DNA from: Aldehydirespirator sp965205155
GTDB lineage: Bacteria > Actinomycetota > Acidimicrobiia > Acidimicrobiales > Aldehydirespiratoraceae
Length of the DNA: 64,000 bases
NCBI GenBank assembly: GCA_965205155.1
Contig: OZ242033.1
Location: forward strand, 2,914,001-2,978,000
Direction: 5' to 3'
The notes below the pieces were generated by a model. The model had not been told where the DNA came from. It saw nothing but the letters and a program-made list of their open reading frames with translations, and searched no databases. The first letter of the stretch is position 1; the number at the start of each line of letters is the position of its first letter. The position numbers and the translations under genes are program-made. Shown here in pieces: positions 36,215-44,853 of the stretch.

Positions 36215-37912
36215 TCAACCCTGGGCCAGGCCTCCGTCGTCGGTGTCGTCGCGGCCGGCGGGCGAGGCGGACAAGTCCGCGGATGGATGAGACTGAGCGG
36301 ACCGGAGCTTCTCCACCCGCTTCTCGGCGTCGAGGCGGCCCAGGCCGGGGTCCTCGGCGTGATTCACGAAGGACATCAGTTCGGCGACCGCGGCGTGACC
36401 TGCTTCCTCAGCGATGAGCGCATGCATCCGCTGGCACACCCGGCGGTAGGCCGGATGGCCCTGGAGAGTGGTCCGCAGCTCCAGCATGTGCATCGCCTCG
36501 CGGGCGTTCATCTGCATGGAGTACCGGATCCGGTAGGCGAGCGCGACGGCGTAGCAGGCCTGGTCACTGAAGTCAGCGCTCAGGGCCTCATAGAGCCGGG
36601 CCGAGCGGGCCATGACCGCATCGAACCTCTCGTCCTCACCGGCGGCATCCACTGCGGAGGGCCGCACATACCCGTGGCGGGTGGACAGCGGCTGCCATTC
36701 GATGGTGAGCATCCGATGGCGCTGCAGGTCCCGGAACGCCCCGTAGTCGGACAGGACGTCGAAGCGGTAGTAGACGCGTTCCAGCGCCCGGCCGGGGCGG
36801 TGGCGACGGTTCTGGCGGCTCCCGCAGTAGGCCCGCACAACCGCGACCCGCTCGGCTGCCGGCATGGCTCTGACCCTGGACTCGACGGTGCGGTCCGCCA
36901 GCGACGTGTGGGGGTAGAGCATCGCCGCGATCATCTTGGTCTCGCCGTCCGGGTCGTAGTCCACCAGCTCGACCGAGTCATCGGTTACCGGCCCTCCCAC
37001 CGCGTCGCCGAAGGTGCGGGCGGCCAGGTCCTCCATGGCGCCCCGGTTGCCGGCCAGGTAGCGCGACGTGAGCCCGCCGCGGTCGGGCAGATCCACCCGC
37101 TTGAGGAACGAGGGGATCACCTTGCGCAACTCGGTGAGCATCATCTCGGCGTAGGCGCGGGCCTCGGGCAGGGGGTGGGCCCGCATCCGCAGCAGCAGCG
37201 CCTCGTAGGCCTGGCCGGTGCCGTAGATCCCGACGTTGCTCAACGACGCGGCCGGGAGCAGGCCGCGGATCGAGTCCAGGGCCCTGGCCTTGATCGCCTG
37301 CCGGTAGGCGAAGTCGGAGTCGCCGGGCTCCTTGGGCATGTTGTCCCGGAAGAAGTCCTGCATGACCGGCACCAGCTCCGAATAGGTCGAGAACATGCGG
37401 TCGATGTCGCCGACGTAGCGGGTGCCCAGCGACGAGTTCAGCACCTGGGAGTCGCGGTAGTACCGGTAGCGGCCGCCCAGCCGCTGGTCGTAGGCGATGT
37501 ACCGGGTGCTCTGCTCCAGGTAGGCCATCAACCGGCCCCACTCGAGCACCTTGGTCAGCAGGTTGGAGGCTTGCTCGCAGGCCAGGTGCACACCACCGAG
37601 TTGGGCCACGGAGTCGTCCCCGTACTCGAAGAAGACCCGGTCGTACAGCGCCTCGGCCCGGCGCAGGCCGACGGTGGCGTCGATCGTGACGTCGCCGGTG
37701 ATGTCGAGGTCGTCGACGAACTCGTCGAGGAACAGCCGGCGAAGGCTGGACATCGACCGGGAGTAGCGGGCGAACAGCGCCCCCTTGACGACCTCGGGAA
37801 GATTCACCAGCGCGAACACCGGCTGATCCAGGTTGGTGAAGTACCGGCGGAGGATGTCGGCTTCGTCGGGCGTGAAGGACTCCGCCGCATACAGGTTCAC
37901 GGGGCGAGACAC
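36215..37912 (-). CDS. two-domain ThyX-like (FAD-dependent thymidylate synthase-like) protein
   Basis: A 565-residue protein built of two ThyX-like halves; true ThyX is ~220-300 residues. In the first half WGRLMAYLEQSTRY aligns with the ThyX motif RHRxxSxNEQSTRY but keeps only one of the three RHR residues. In the second half LQRHRMLTIEWQPLSTRHGY keeps RHR but the spacing to Ser is nine rather than seven. Such long proteins are known in several phyla under the ThyX name; their activity is not established. GTG start. It is upstream of the DUF4193 gene on the same strand. Confidence 0.8.
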   Translation of the reverse strand: MSRPVNLYAAESFTPDEADILRRYFTNLDQPVFALVNLPEVVKGALFARYSRSMSSLRRLFLDEFVDDLDITGDVTIDATVGLRRAEALYDRVFFEYGDDSVAQLGGVHLACEQASNLLTKVLEWGRLMAYLEQSTRYIAYDQRLGGRYRYYRDSQVLNSSLGTRYVGDIDRMFSTYSELVPVMQDFFRDNMPKEPGDSDFAYRQAIKARALDSIRGLLPAASLSNVGIYGTGQAYEALLLRMRAHPLPEARAYAEMMLTELRKVIPSFLKRVDLPDRGGLTSRYLAGNRGAMEDLAARTFGDAVGGPVTDDSVELVDYDPDGETKMIAAMLYPHTSLADRTVESRVRAMPAAERVAVVRAYCGSRQNRRHRPGRALERVYYRFDVLSDYGAFRDLQRHRMLTIEWQPLSTRHGYVRPSAVDAAGEDERFDAVMARSARLYEALSADFSDQACYAVALAYRIRYSMQMNAREAMHMLELRTTLQGHPAYRRVCQRMHALIAEEAGHAAVAELMSFVNHAEDPGLGRLDAEKRVEKLRSAQSHPSADLSASPAGRDDTDDGGLAQG

Positions 37913-37967
37913 TAGGGGCGCAGCCGGCGCGGCGCGCGGATCGCGCCGGTGGTTATGGCCGCTTGTT

Positions 37968-38061
37968 CCCGCTCTTGTTCGCTGCGCTCACGGGCCGCTC
38001 GGGCCACATTGCCCGCTCACCTTCGCTTCGCTCACGGGCCGCTCGGGCCCGGGGCCTCGCT
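37968..38061 (-). repeat. dispersed ~46-bp repeat, copies b1 and b2 (inverted)
   Basis: Two partial copies in opposite orientation to all others: 37968-38007 (CCCGCTCTTGTTCGCTGCGC onward) and ~38025-38061 (CGCTTCGCTCACGGGCC onward), 57 bp apart. They fill the gap between the ThyX-like start and the amidohydrolase stop. Confidence 0.85.
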
Positions 38062-39235
38062 AGCTCGGCCTCTGGAACTCGGCCTGCATCGCGGGCAGCA
38101 CCGCGTCGTCCAACCAGCAGTCCAGAGCAGTCATGGCCAGGGCCTTGGCCCCGTCGATCACCGCGGCGTCACCGGAGGGGCCGCGGGCATACTCGGCGAA
38201 GTCGGGGGTGTGGATGGCCACATCGTCGGGCGCGACCTTGATCATGGGGTGTATGGACGGAACGGCGTAGCTCACGTTGCCCATGTCGGTGCTGCCCACC
38301 ACCCGGGCGCCGGGATCGGAGCTCGGGGTGCGGCCCAGGGTGTCGAGGTTGGCCAGGTAGCGGTCCAGCAGGGTCGGATTGTCGTTCATGTCGGCGTAGG
38401 CGGGATCTTCCCATTCGATGTCGATGTCGCAGCCGGCCGCGGCCGCCCCCGCCCGCAGGCAGGCGACCACCCGCTCCTTGAGCGCCTCCAGTGACGTGAG
38501 ATTGGTGGAGCGCACGTACCACTCGGTCGCAGCCGTGACCGGCACGATGTTGGGCTTGGCGCCCCCGTCGGTGAAGACGCCGTGAATGCGCTCATCGACG
38601 CGGATGTGCTGGCGCAGAGCGGCGATGGCGTTGTAGCCGAGCACGGCTGCGTCGAGCGCGTTGCGGCCCTTCTCGGGCGCGGCCGCGGCGTGGGCGGCGG
38701 CGCCGGTGTAGCGGGCCGTCACCCGATGCACCGCCACCGCGTGGAACACGCTCAGCTCGTGGTTGGCGGGGTGCACCATCATGGCCGCATCGATGTCGGA
38801 GAACGCGCCCTGGCGCAGCATCAGCTCCTTGCCGCCTCCGCCCTCCTCCGCGGGGGTCCCGACCACGGCCACCCTCCCGTCCGCCTCGCCGGCCATCGAG
38901 GCCAGGGCCAGGCCCGCGCCCAGGCCCGAGGCAGCGATGATGTTGTGGCCGCAGGCATGGCCGATGCCGGGCAGGGCGTCGTACTCGCACACCACCGCCA
39001 CCAGCGGACCGCCGCCGGTGCCGGCCCGGGCCTCGAAGGCGGTGTCGACGCCGTAGGCCCGGCGCTGAACGGCCAGGCCATGGTCGTCCAGCACCTCGGT
39101 GAGCAGGTCGTGGGCGTGGTGCTCCTCGAAGCCGAGCTCTGGATGGGCGTGGATGCGGTGCGAGACGTCGAGCAACTCGGGGGCAAGACGGTCGATCTCG
39201 TCGCAGACCCGTCGCTTTGCTTCAGCTATGTCCAT
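38060..39235 (-). CDS. M20 family amidohydrolase/peptidase
   Basis: A 391-residue dinuclear-metal hydrolase of the aminoacylase/aminobenzoyl-glutamate hydrolase branch. Metal ligands are seen in IGHACGHN and TPAEEGGGGKE; the dimerisation domain includes AAHAAAAPEKGRNALDA. Likely cleaves an N-acyl or N-aryl amino acid in the cytoplasm; the exact substrate cannot be inferred. Confidence 0.92.
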   Translation of the reverse strand: MDIAEAKRRVCDEIDRLAPELLDVSHRIHAHPELGFEEHHAHDLLTEVLDDHGLAVQRRAYGVDTAFEARAGTGGGPLVAVVCEYDALPGIGHACGHNIIAASGLGAGLALASMAGEADGRVAVVGTPAEEGGGGKELMLRQGAFSDIDAAMMVHPANHELSVFHAVAVHRVTARYTGAAAHAAAAPEKGRNALDAAVLGYNAIAALRQHIRVDERIHGVFTDGGAKPNIVPVTAATEWYVRSTNLTSLEALKERVVACLRAGAAAAGCDIDIEWEDPAYADMNDNPTLLDRYLANLDTLGRTPSSDPGARVVGSTDMGNVSYAVPSIHPMIKVAPDDVAIHTPDFAEYARGPSGDAAVIDGAKALAMTALDCWLDDAVLPAMQAEFQRPS

Positions 39236-39269
39236 GACTGTGATCCTAGGGCCAGAGGCCGAGCGATCC

Positions 39270-39537
39270 TAGAGGCCGAGCTTGCGAGGCCGTGGCCCGA
39301 GCGGCCCGTGAGCGAAGCGAACAAGAGCGGGAGACCTAGAGGCCGAGCTTGCGAGGCCGTGGCCCGAGCGGCCCGTGAGCGAAGCGAACAAGAGCGGGAG
39401 ACCTAGAGGCCGAGCTTGCGAGGCCGTGGCCCGAGCGGCCCGTGAGCGAAGCGAACAAGAGCGGGAGACCTAGAGGCCGAGCTTGCGAGGCCGTGGCCCG
39501 AGCGGCCCGTGAGCGAAGCGAACAAGAGCGGGAGACC
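39270..39537 (+). repeat. 67-bp unit x4 perfect tandem array
   Basis: Four consecutive identical 67-bp units starting at 39270, 39337, 39404 and 39471. Each begins TAGAGGCCGAGCTTGC, contains the dispersed GAGGCCGTGG...AGCGGG core and ends GAGACC. The array fills the intergenic gap and its final bases overlap the stop codon of the next gene. Confidence 0.97.
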
Positions 39538-40193
39538 TAGAGGCCGCTCGGGATCCAGACCTCCAGGGCGCCGGCCTCGACCCGCAGGCTGAGCGTGCGG
39601 GCCCGGTCCAGGCGCACGCCGTCGAGGTAGACATCGAGGTCGGGATCCAGGTCGTATTGGGACGCCGCGATCCGGCGCTGGGTAATGCGCGGATGGGGGA
39701 CGTGGGTTCCCGAGGGCAGGCGGCGGCGGGCCGCTAGCCGCACCATGAGCGGAGGGTCGGCATCGAACACGTCCAGGCGACCGTCGCCGGGATGGGACCG
39801 GGGTGCCGCGTTCCAGCGACCGACGAACGACGCGTTGGCCGCCACCAGCAACCGGCCCCGCCACCAGGACCTGCGGGCGACGAGATGGGCCACGAACCAG
39901 TGGAGCCGACCGTTCACCAGTGCCGCGCCCACGTCGACCTCCACCCGGACACCGTTGCTGCCCCGCGGCGCAACCGAGCGCGCCGTCTCGGCGCGCCGAC
40001 CGGTCTCCACCCCCAGGGTACGGGCCAGGTCTCCGCCGGTGAGCACCACCGGCGGGATCGCACGGTTGGCCCCTCGAGCCTCGGCCACGATCCCGCCCGC
40101 GGCCGCGTCGCTGGACGCGGTGCGGGCGCCTGCCGGGATCTCTCCCACAGTTCCCCAGTCGACGCCCCAGTCCGGACCACGCTCCCCGATCAT
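39537..40193 (-). CDS. diacylglycerol kinase C-terminal-domain-like protein
   Basis: A 218-residue protein resembling only the C-terminal, beta-rich half of the YegS/LCB5 lipid-kinase family: NASFVGRWNAAPRSHPGDGR, LPSGTHVPHP and DVYLDGVRLDRARTL. The N-terminal catalytic GGDGT motif is missing, so kinase activity is not expected from this protein alone. ATG overlaps the helicase stop (ATGA), so it is co-translated with it. Function unknown. Confidence 0.7.
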   Translation of the reverse strand: MIGERGPDWGVDWGTVGEIPAGARTASSDAAAGGIVAEARGANRAIPPVVLTGGDLARTLGVETGRRAETARSVAPRGSNGVRVEVDVGAALVNGRLHWFVAHLVARRSWWRGRLLVAANASFVGRWNAAPRSHPGDGRLDVFDADPPLMVRLAARRRLPSGTHVPHPRITQRRIAASQYDLDPDLDVYLDGVRLDRARTLSLRVEAGALEVWIPSGL

Positions 40194-42316
40194 GCGGCCG
40201 CCTCGTACACCGCGCCCGACAGGGCCACCACTCCCCTATTGAGGGCCTCGACCGTCTGGTGGGCAGTCGCCGAAGTGCCCGGGTCGGGAGCAACCGCGAC
40301 GATCCGGCGAGCCAGGTCGACCACCTGCTTGACGTTGCGCACGAAGTCGCCGGCCGAGAATCCCTCGTCCTGCACGGCTTCGAACGACTCCCCGGCCGCC
40401 CAACGATGGGCCGCGGGCCCGAAGCCCAGTTCCAGGGACCGGATCGGGTCGAGGCCGAAGCTCCTCTCCGTGCGGTGGAGCCCGTCAATAGCGTTGGCGA
40501 TGCGTCGCAGCCGGCGGTAGGCGGCATCCGAGGGGATCCACACCTCGGGTCTCGGACCCGGTGAGCGGTGCTCATGGGTGAACGCAGACAGCACCGAGGC
40601 CAGCTCCGGCGGCGACAGGTCATCGAGGAGCCCGCCGGACAATGCCTCGGCGACGACCAGGTCGGCTTCGTGGAAGATGCGCGACACCAGCGACCCCGAG
40701 TCCGTGAGGGTCCATCCGTCCAGGTGGCCCCGCTCACGCAGCACTCCGGCCACTGCATCGAAACGACGGGCCAGATCGACAGGCAACGACGCCGCTTCGG
40801 ACTGGTACTGGGCGAAGGAGCGACCCATCAGGTCGCGGGCCGCTTCGGCCGGCATGCGACCGAGCAGGCCGGCCACCATGTTGTAGGTGGGCCGGAAGGC
40901 TGAGCGCAGCTCGAAGGACCGGCTCGACGCCAGCCGAGCCACCTGCTCGAAGCCGCAGTCCGGTGACCACAGCGCCACCGCCCATCCGGCCTCATCGACG
41001 CCGCGGCGCCCGGCCCGCCCGGTGAACTGCGTGTACTGGGCGGCGCTGAGCGGGGCGGTGCGCTGGCCGTCGTACTTGACGGGCTTGTCGATCACGACGC
41101 TGCGGGCCGGCATGTTCACGCCCAATGCCAGCGTCTCGGTGGCGAACACCACCTTCACCAGGCCCTCGGCGAAACACTGCTCGACCGCCTCCTTGAACAC
41201 CGGCACCATGCCGGCGTGGTGCGATGCGATGCCCAGGCGGAGCCGGTCGGCCCAGCGCCCGGCGCCCAGCGCGGCGAGATCGGCAGGGTCGAGGAGGTCG
41301 AGGCGCGCCTCGACGATCTCGTTGACGCGGGCGACTTCGGCGTCGTCGGTGAAGCAAGCCCCGTCGCGTACGAGGCGAGCGGCGGCCTGGTCGCATCCCT
41401 TGCGGCTGAACACGAACCAGATCACCGGCAGCAGGCCCCGCTCCTCCAACTCCGCCAGCAGGTCGACGCGCCGGGGCGGCCGCCAGGGAGCACGCGGGCG
41501 GTGCCCGGATCTCTCCGAACCGCCCGAACGGCGGGGACCACCGCGCCGCGAACCGCCTGCACCCCGGGGGCCTCCACGACGCGAACCTCCTGCACCCCGG
41601 GGGCCACCACGACGCGAGCCGCCGGGACCACGCGGCTGTCGAGAGGCCGCGGGCGCGTCGAACTGACCTCCCTCCGGGTTGGGCCTGCCGTCGAGGAGGG
41701 TGGGCACGATCTTCACGGCGTCGGAGCGACGGCGTCCCACGGCGTAGAGATTGGTCAGTGGGACCGGCCGTCGCGACTCGACCACCACCGCGGTCGGGCC
41801 GCTCACCTGCTTGAGCCAGCCGCCCAGCTGTTCGTGGTTGGAGACGGTGGCCGACAGGCATACCAGCACCACGTTCTCCGGCAGGTGCAGGATCACCTCC
41901 TCCCACACCGGGCCCCGGTAGGGGTCCTCCAGGTAGTGAACCTCGTCGAGGACGACCGCTCCGAGCCTGGCGTCGACGGCCTCCGCGTAGAGCATGTTGC
42001 GCAGCACCTCGGTGGTCATGACCACCACGTCGGCGTCGCCGGCGATGACGTTGTCACCGGTGAGCAGCCCCACCCGCGGCGGGCCGAGCCTCCGGCACAG
42101 GTCCCGGTACTTCTGGTTGGACAGGGCCTTGATGGGCGTGGTGTAGAAGGCCCGCCGGCCCGCGGCCAGGGCCCGGTCGACGGCGTGGTCGGCCACCACC
42201 GTCTTGCCCGAGCCGGTCGGCGCGGTCACCAGCACCGAGCGTCCGGCCTCGAGGTGCTCGATGGCGCGGCGCTGGAACTCGTCGAGCACGAAGCCAGCCC
42301 CCGCCGGCTCGATCAT
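40190..42316 (-). CDS. helY: DEAD/DEVH-box helicase, HelY/Ski2-like
   Basis: A 708-residue superfamily 2 helicase. Motif I TAPTGSGKT (residues 31-39), motif II LDEVHYLED, motif III LSATVSN, and later GLVKVVFATETLALGVNMPA and QFTGRAGRRGVDE (motifs V and VI). HelY of mycobacteria is ~900 residues, so this one is shorter at the C-terminus. Residues ~228-283 hold an RGG-like repeat. Gene order after tatA-tatC is the actinobacterial norm. Likely acts on RNA or DNA duplexes; the target is unknown. Confidence 0.9.
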   Translation of the reverse strand: MIEPAGAGFVLDEFQRRAIEHLEAGRSVLVTAPTGSGKTVVADHAVDRALAAGRRAFYTTPIKALSNQKYRDLCRRLGPPRVGLLTGDNVIAGDADVVVMTTEVLRNMLYAEAVDARLGAVVLDEVHYLEDPYRGPVWEEVILHLPENVVLVCLSATVSNHEQLGGWLKQVSGPTAVVVESRRPVPLTNLYAVGRRRSDAVKIVPTLLDGRPNPEGGQFDAPAASRQPRGPGGSRRGGPRGAGGSRRGGPRGAGGSRRGGPRRSGGSERSGHRPRAPWRPPRRVDLLAELEERGLLPVIWFVFSRKGCDQAAARLVRDGACFTDDAEVARVNEIVEARLDLLDPADLAALGAGRWADRLRLGIASHHAGMVPVFKEAVEQCFAEGLVKVVFATETLALGVNMPARSVVIDKPVKYDGQRTAPLSAAQYTQFTGRAGRRGVDEAGWAVALWSPDCGFEQVARLASSRSFELRSAFRPTYNMVAGLLGRMPAEAARDLMGRSFAQYQSEAASLPVDLARRFDAVAGVLRERGHLDGWTLTDSGSLVSRIFHEADLVVAEALSGGLLDDLSPPELASVLSAFTHEHRSPGPRPEVWIPSDAAYRRLRRIANAIDGLHRTERSFGLDPIRSLELGFGPAAHRWAAGESFEAVQDEGFSAGDFVRNVKQVVDLARRIVAVAPDPGTSATAHQTVEALNRGVVALSGAVYEAAA
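41510..41640 (-). repeat. Gly/Arg-rich (RGG-like) repeat in HelY
   Basis: Encodes three to four copies of GGSRRGGPRGA, each 33 bp, between the N-terminal RecA-like domain and the second domain. RGG stretches commonly bind RNA; here that is inference. Confidence 0.8.
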
Positions 42317-42350
42317 GGTCTGGAGGCTGCGGCGCGCCCTGGGCGACGGC

Positions 42351-43181
42351 TCACGACCGGGCCGCTTCTCGCTTTCGCTGCCGGCGGCCGGCCAGCACGC
42401 CCCACAGGATCGCGGTCTCGTAGAAGGCGTACATGGGAATCGAGAGCGCCATCAGCGTGAAGGGGTCGCCGCTGGGGGTGATCACCGCGACCAGGATCAC
42501 GATCCCGACGACCGCGTAGGAGCGCACCTTGCGGAGAGTCCGGTTCTCGACGACTCCCATGACCTGCAGTCCGATGAGGACGATCGGGAACTGGAAGGCG
42601 ATGCCGAAGGCGACCATCATCTTCACCACGAAGCCCAGGTACTCCTTCGGGCTGAACAGCGACACCAGGTCGGGCCCGCCGATGTCCTTCAGGAAGTCGA
42701 GGGCCCGGGGCAGGCTCCAGTACGCCAGCCCCACACCCAGGAAGAACAGCATCACGCCCGCGGCCACGAACGGGATCGCGTAGCGCTTCTCGTGGCGGTA
42801 CAGGCCGGGCGCGATGAAGCGCCACCCCTGCCACAGCAGCACCGGCATGGCCAGGGCCAGGCCCGAATAGGCGACCAGGGTGATCCGCACGCTGAAGGGT
42901 TCGAGGGGGCTGGTGACGAACAGGTTGCAGCCTCCGTCCGGACCGAACAGCTGGGAGTCGATCCGCTCCTCGACGGGGAAGGTCTTGCAGTACGGCTCCA
43001 GCAGGAAGTCGAGTATGAACGGGTAGAGAACCCAGCAGACCACGGCGCACACGGCCACAGCCACGACCGACTTGATGAGGCGGTTGCGCAGCTCGGCCAG
43101 ATGCTCCATGAGCGTCATGTGGCCGCCCTCGCCGTCGTCCGGGCGCTCCATCGGAGCCGTGTCGTCGACTGCGTCGGTCAT
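42351..43181 (-). CDS. tatC: Sec-independent translocase subunit TatC
   Basis: A 276-residue membrane protein with six hydrophobic segments. Conserved N-terminal MTLMEHLAELRNRLIKSV and mid-protein LPRALDFLKDIG, PKEYLGFVVKMMVAFG and FQFPIVLIGL. It receives folded twin-arginine substrates. N- and C-termini are hydrophilic. It lies 22 bp after tatA. Confidence 0.95.
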   Translation of the reverse strand: MTDAVDDTAPMERPDDGEGGHMTLMEHLAELRNRLIKSVVAVAVCAVVCWVLYPFILDFLLEPYCKTFPVEERIDSQLFGPDGGCNLFVTSPLEPFSVRITLVAYSGLALAMPVLLWQGWRFIAPGLYRHEKRYAIPFVAAGVMLFFLGVGLAYWSLPRALDFLKDIGGPDLVSLFSPKEYLGFVVKMMVAFGIAFQFPIVLIGLQVMGVVENRTLRKVRSYAVVGIVILVAVITPSGDPFTLMALSIPMYAFYETAILWGVLAGRRQRKREAARS

Positions 43182-43203
43182 CGCGGCGGCTGCGGCCTGC
43201 TAG

Positions 43204-43644
43204 TCAGGCCGCGTCGTCGGCCCGTGACTCGGGATCCGGCTCGGATGCCTCTGAGACGGGTCCCGACGCCGCACCGCTCTTGCCCTCGTCCGTCGCCTTG
43301 GTCGAGTCCTTGGCCTTGTCGGCTTCCTTGCCCTTGTCCTGGGCCGCGGGCGGGGGCTCGATCGCCTTGCTCGGATCGGCGGCCTTCAGCGTGTCCGTCA
43401 TCTCCTTGAGGGGCTTCTGGGTGGTCTCACGCAGGTCCTTATCGGCCGCCTTCAAATCGGCGGTCGCTTCCTGTAGCGGCTTGGCCGCCTCGCGCAGCTC
43501 CTGCTGGAAGCCCTGCCCGATGCGGCGGATCTCCCCCACGACCTTGCCGACCTGGCGGACGGCCGGGGGCAGCCTGGTCGGTCCCAGCACGATGAGGGCA
43601 ACGAGCAGGATTACTAGGATCTCTCCCCCGCCGAGGTTTCCCAC
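43204..43644 (-). CDS. Sec-independent translocase TatA/TatB-like protein
   Basis: A 146-residue protein with one N-terminal membrane helix (GGGEILVILLVALIVLGP), the family hinge P-x-x-L/P (GPTRLPPAVRQVGK), an amphipathic helix (VVGEIRRIGQGFQQELREA) and a long Lys/Ala/Glu/Asp-rich tail. The longer tail and E-I-L-V start suit TatB rather than TatA. It partners with the adjacent TatC. Confidence 0.88.
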   Translation of the reverse strand: MGNLGGGEILVILLVALIVLGPTRLPPAVRQVGKVVGEIRRIGQGFQQELREAAKPLQEATADLKAADKDLRETTQKPLKEMTDTLKAADPSKAIEPPPAAQDKGKEADKAKDSTKATDEGKSGAASGPVSEASEPDPESRADDAA

Positions 43645-43654
43645 CCTGGCAGCC

Positions 43655-43716
43655 TAGAGGCCGAGCGTGCGAGGCCGTGGCCCGAGCGGCCCGTGAGCGC
43701 AGCGAACAAGAGCGGA
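43655..43716 (+). repeat. dispersed ~46-bp repeat, copy d
   Basis: TAGAGGCCGAGCGTGCGAGG leader followed by the GAGGCCGTGG...GAACAAGAGCGG core, a one-unit version of the 67-bp array. Located just upstream of the tatA start. Confidence 0.9.
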
Positions 43717-43770
43717 AGTGACACCGCTGTGCCGTGACCCACTCCCGCGCTGTGGTGCGGATGCCGCTAG

Positions 43771-44013
43771 CTAGGAGGCTGTGGGCGATTGCGATCGTGC
43801 TGCAGGAGCACGCAACCGGTCGGCCGCGGCCCTGGTGGCTTCGACATGGTCGCCCAGTCGGGCCGCAAAACGTGAGAGTTCATCTGAGGCCACGGCCGCC
43901 GACGACGACTTCCTCAATGACCCCGTCAGGTCCGCGGCGGCGCGAGCCACGGCCCGCAGGCCGGCGACGAGCACACCGAGGGCGATGATCGTGGCCGCAG
44001 CCGGCGCCAGCAT
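43771..44013 (-). CDS. small membrane protein with coiled-coil tail
   Basis: An 80-residue product from the ATG at 44013: one membrane helix (AAATIIALGVLVAGL) and a helical, charged tail (SDELSRFAARLGDHVEATRA). The frame is open to 44127 but would overlap the GDPD gene. I do not recognise a family; it resembles the membrane-plus-helix layout of DUF948-like proteins. It could be a chance frame. Confidence 0.45.
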   Translation of the reverse strand: MLAPAAATIIALGVLVAGLRAVARAAADLTGSLRKSSSAAVASDELSRFAARLGDHVEATRAAADRLRAPAARSQSPTAS

Positions 44014-44071
44014 CCACACGGAGGGCACGATACTGCGAACCGCGGGCGGGTCCCGATAGAGGGCCGCCGAC

Positions 44072-44845
44072 TCAACTGCCGGTGCTGTCCGCGAAGCGAG
44101 CCAGAGTCTCCACCATCCGGTCGACATGGTCGCTGTAGACCGCGTCGATCCCGGCGTCGACCAACTCGGCGATGTGGCGGGCCTGCTGGGCGTTCCAGCC
44201 CAGGGCGAACAGGCCGAAGCGGTGATAGAGCGTGGTGAGGCCGCCGTTCCAGTCCTCGCGATGGAAGTTCACCGCGTCGATGCCGTCCTCGGCGAGGTCG
44301 GCAGCATGGCGCTCGGGGCCCCACCGGAGCCGATCCAGACGGGTGGAGTGGACCAGCCGCACTTCGGGCGCGGCGGACCGCCAGGCACCGAGCACGCCGG
44401 CATCGTGATGGCAGACCCAAAGCCGCTCGGCCGCGCCGTGCTCCCGGGCCACCGCGATCAGGCCGGGGAAGGCGGCCGCGTCCTTCACATCGACGCTCAG
44501 GGGCAGATCGGTCCCGCAGTGCTGGTAGTACTCGCCCAGAGTGGGGATGTGGGCCGGCAGCCGGGCCCGGGGCAGGTCGGCGATGGGCCGGCCCAGGATC
44601 CGGCGGGTCGACAGCGTGGGCAGCCCCCCGACGGCTTCGTCATGGTTCAGCACGATCTCGCCGTCGGCGGTGATCCACGCGTCGGTCTCGATGCCGGTGG
44701 CTCCCATGTCGCGGGCCAGGGAGAAGGCCTCGAGGGTGTTCTCCCGGGCGTGGGCCCGGGCCCCGCGGTGAGCGAAAGCGATGGGCGGCACCAGCAGAGC
44801 CGGTATCCGGGTCGGCATCAGGCCGGTATCACGCAGCCGGACCAT
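44072..44845 (-). CDS. glycerophosphodiester phosphodiesterase family protein
   Basis: A 257-residue TIM-barrel phosphodiesterase. The N-terminal catalytic block is AHRGARAHARENTLEAF, followed by GIETDAWITADGEIVLNHD. Usual bacterial GDPDs are 240-260 residues. No signal peptide, so it probably acts in the cytoplasm on glycerophosphodiesters from lipid turnover. An ATG nine codons in (44818) may be the true start. It follows lepB by 8 bp. Confidence 0.9.
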   Translation of the reverse strand: MVRLRDTGLMPTRIPALLVPPIAFAHRGARAHARENTLEAFSLARDMGATGIETDAWITADGEIVLNHDEAVGGLPTLSTRRILGRPIADLPRARLPAHIPTLGEYYQHCGTDLPLSVDVKDAAAFPGLIAVAREHGAAERLWVCHHDAGVLGAWRSAAPEVRLVHSTRLDRLRWGPERHAADLAEDGIDAVNFHREDWNGGLTTLYHRFGLFALGWNAQQARHIAELVDAGIDAVYSDHVDRMVETLARFADSTGS

Positions 44846-44853
44846 GGGGCGGC

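Noticed and set aside
39270..39537. CRISPR array
   Set aside because: The four units are identical over their whole 67 bp with no variable spacers and no cas genes nearby.
39241..39540. coding extension of neighbouring genes through the repeat array
   Set aside because: Frames remain open through the 67-bp units, but the units are identical non-coding repeats and the flanking genes have natural ends outside them.
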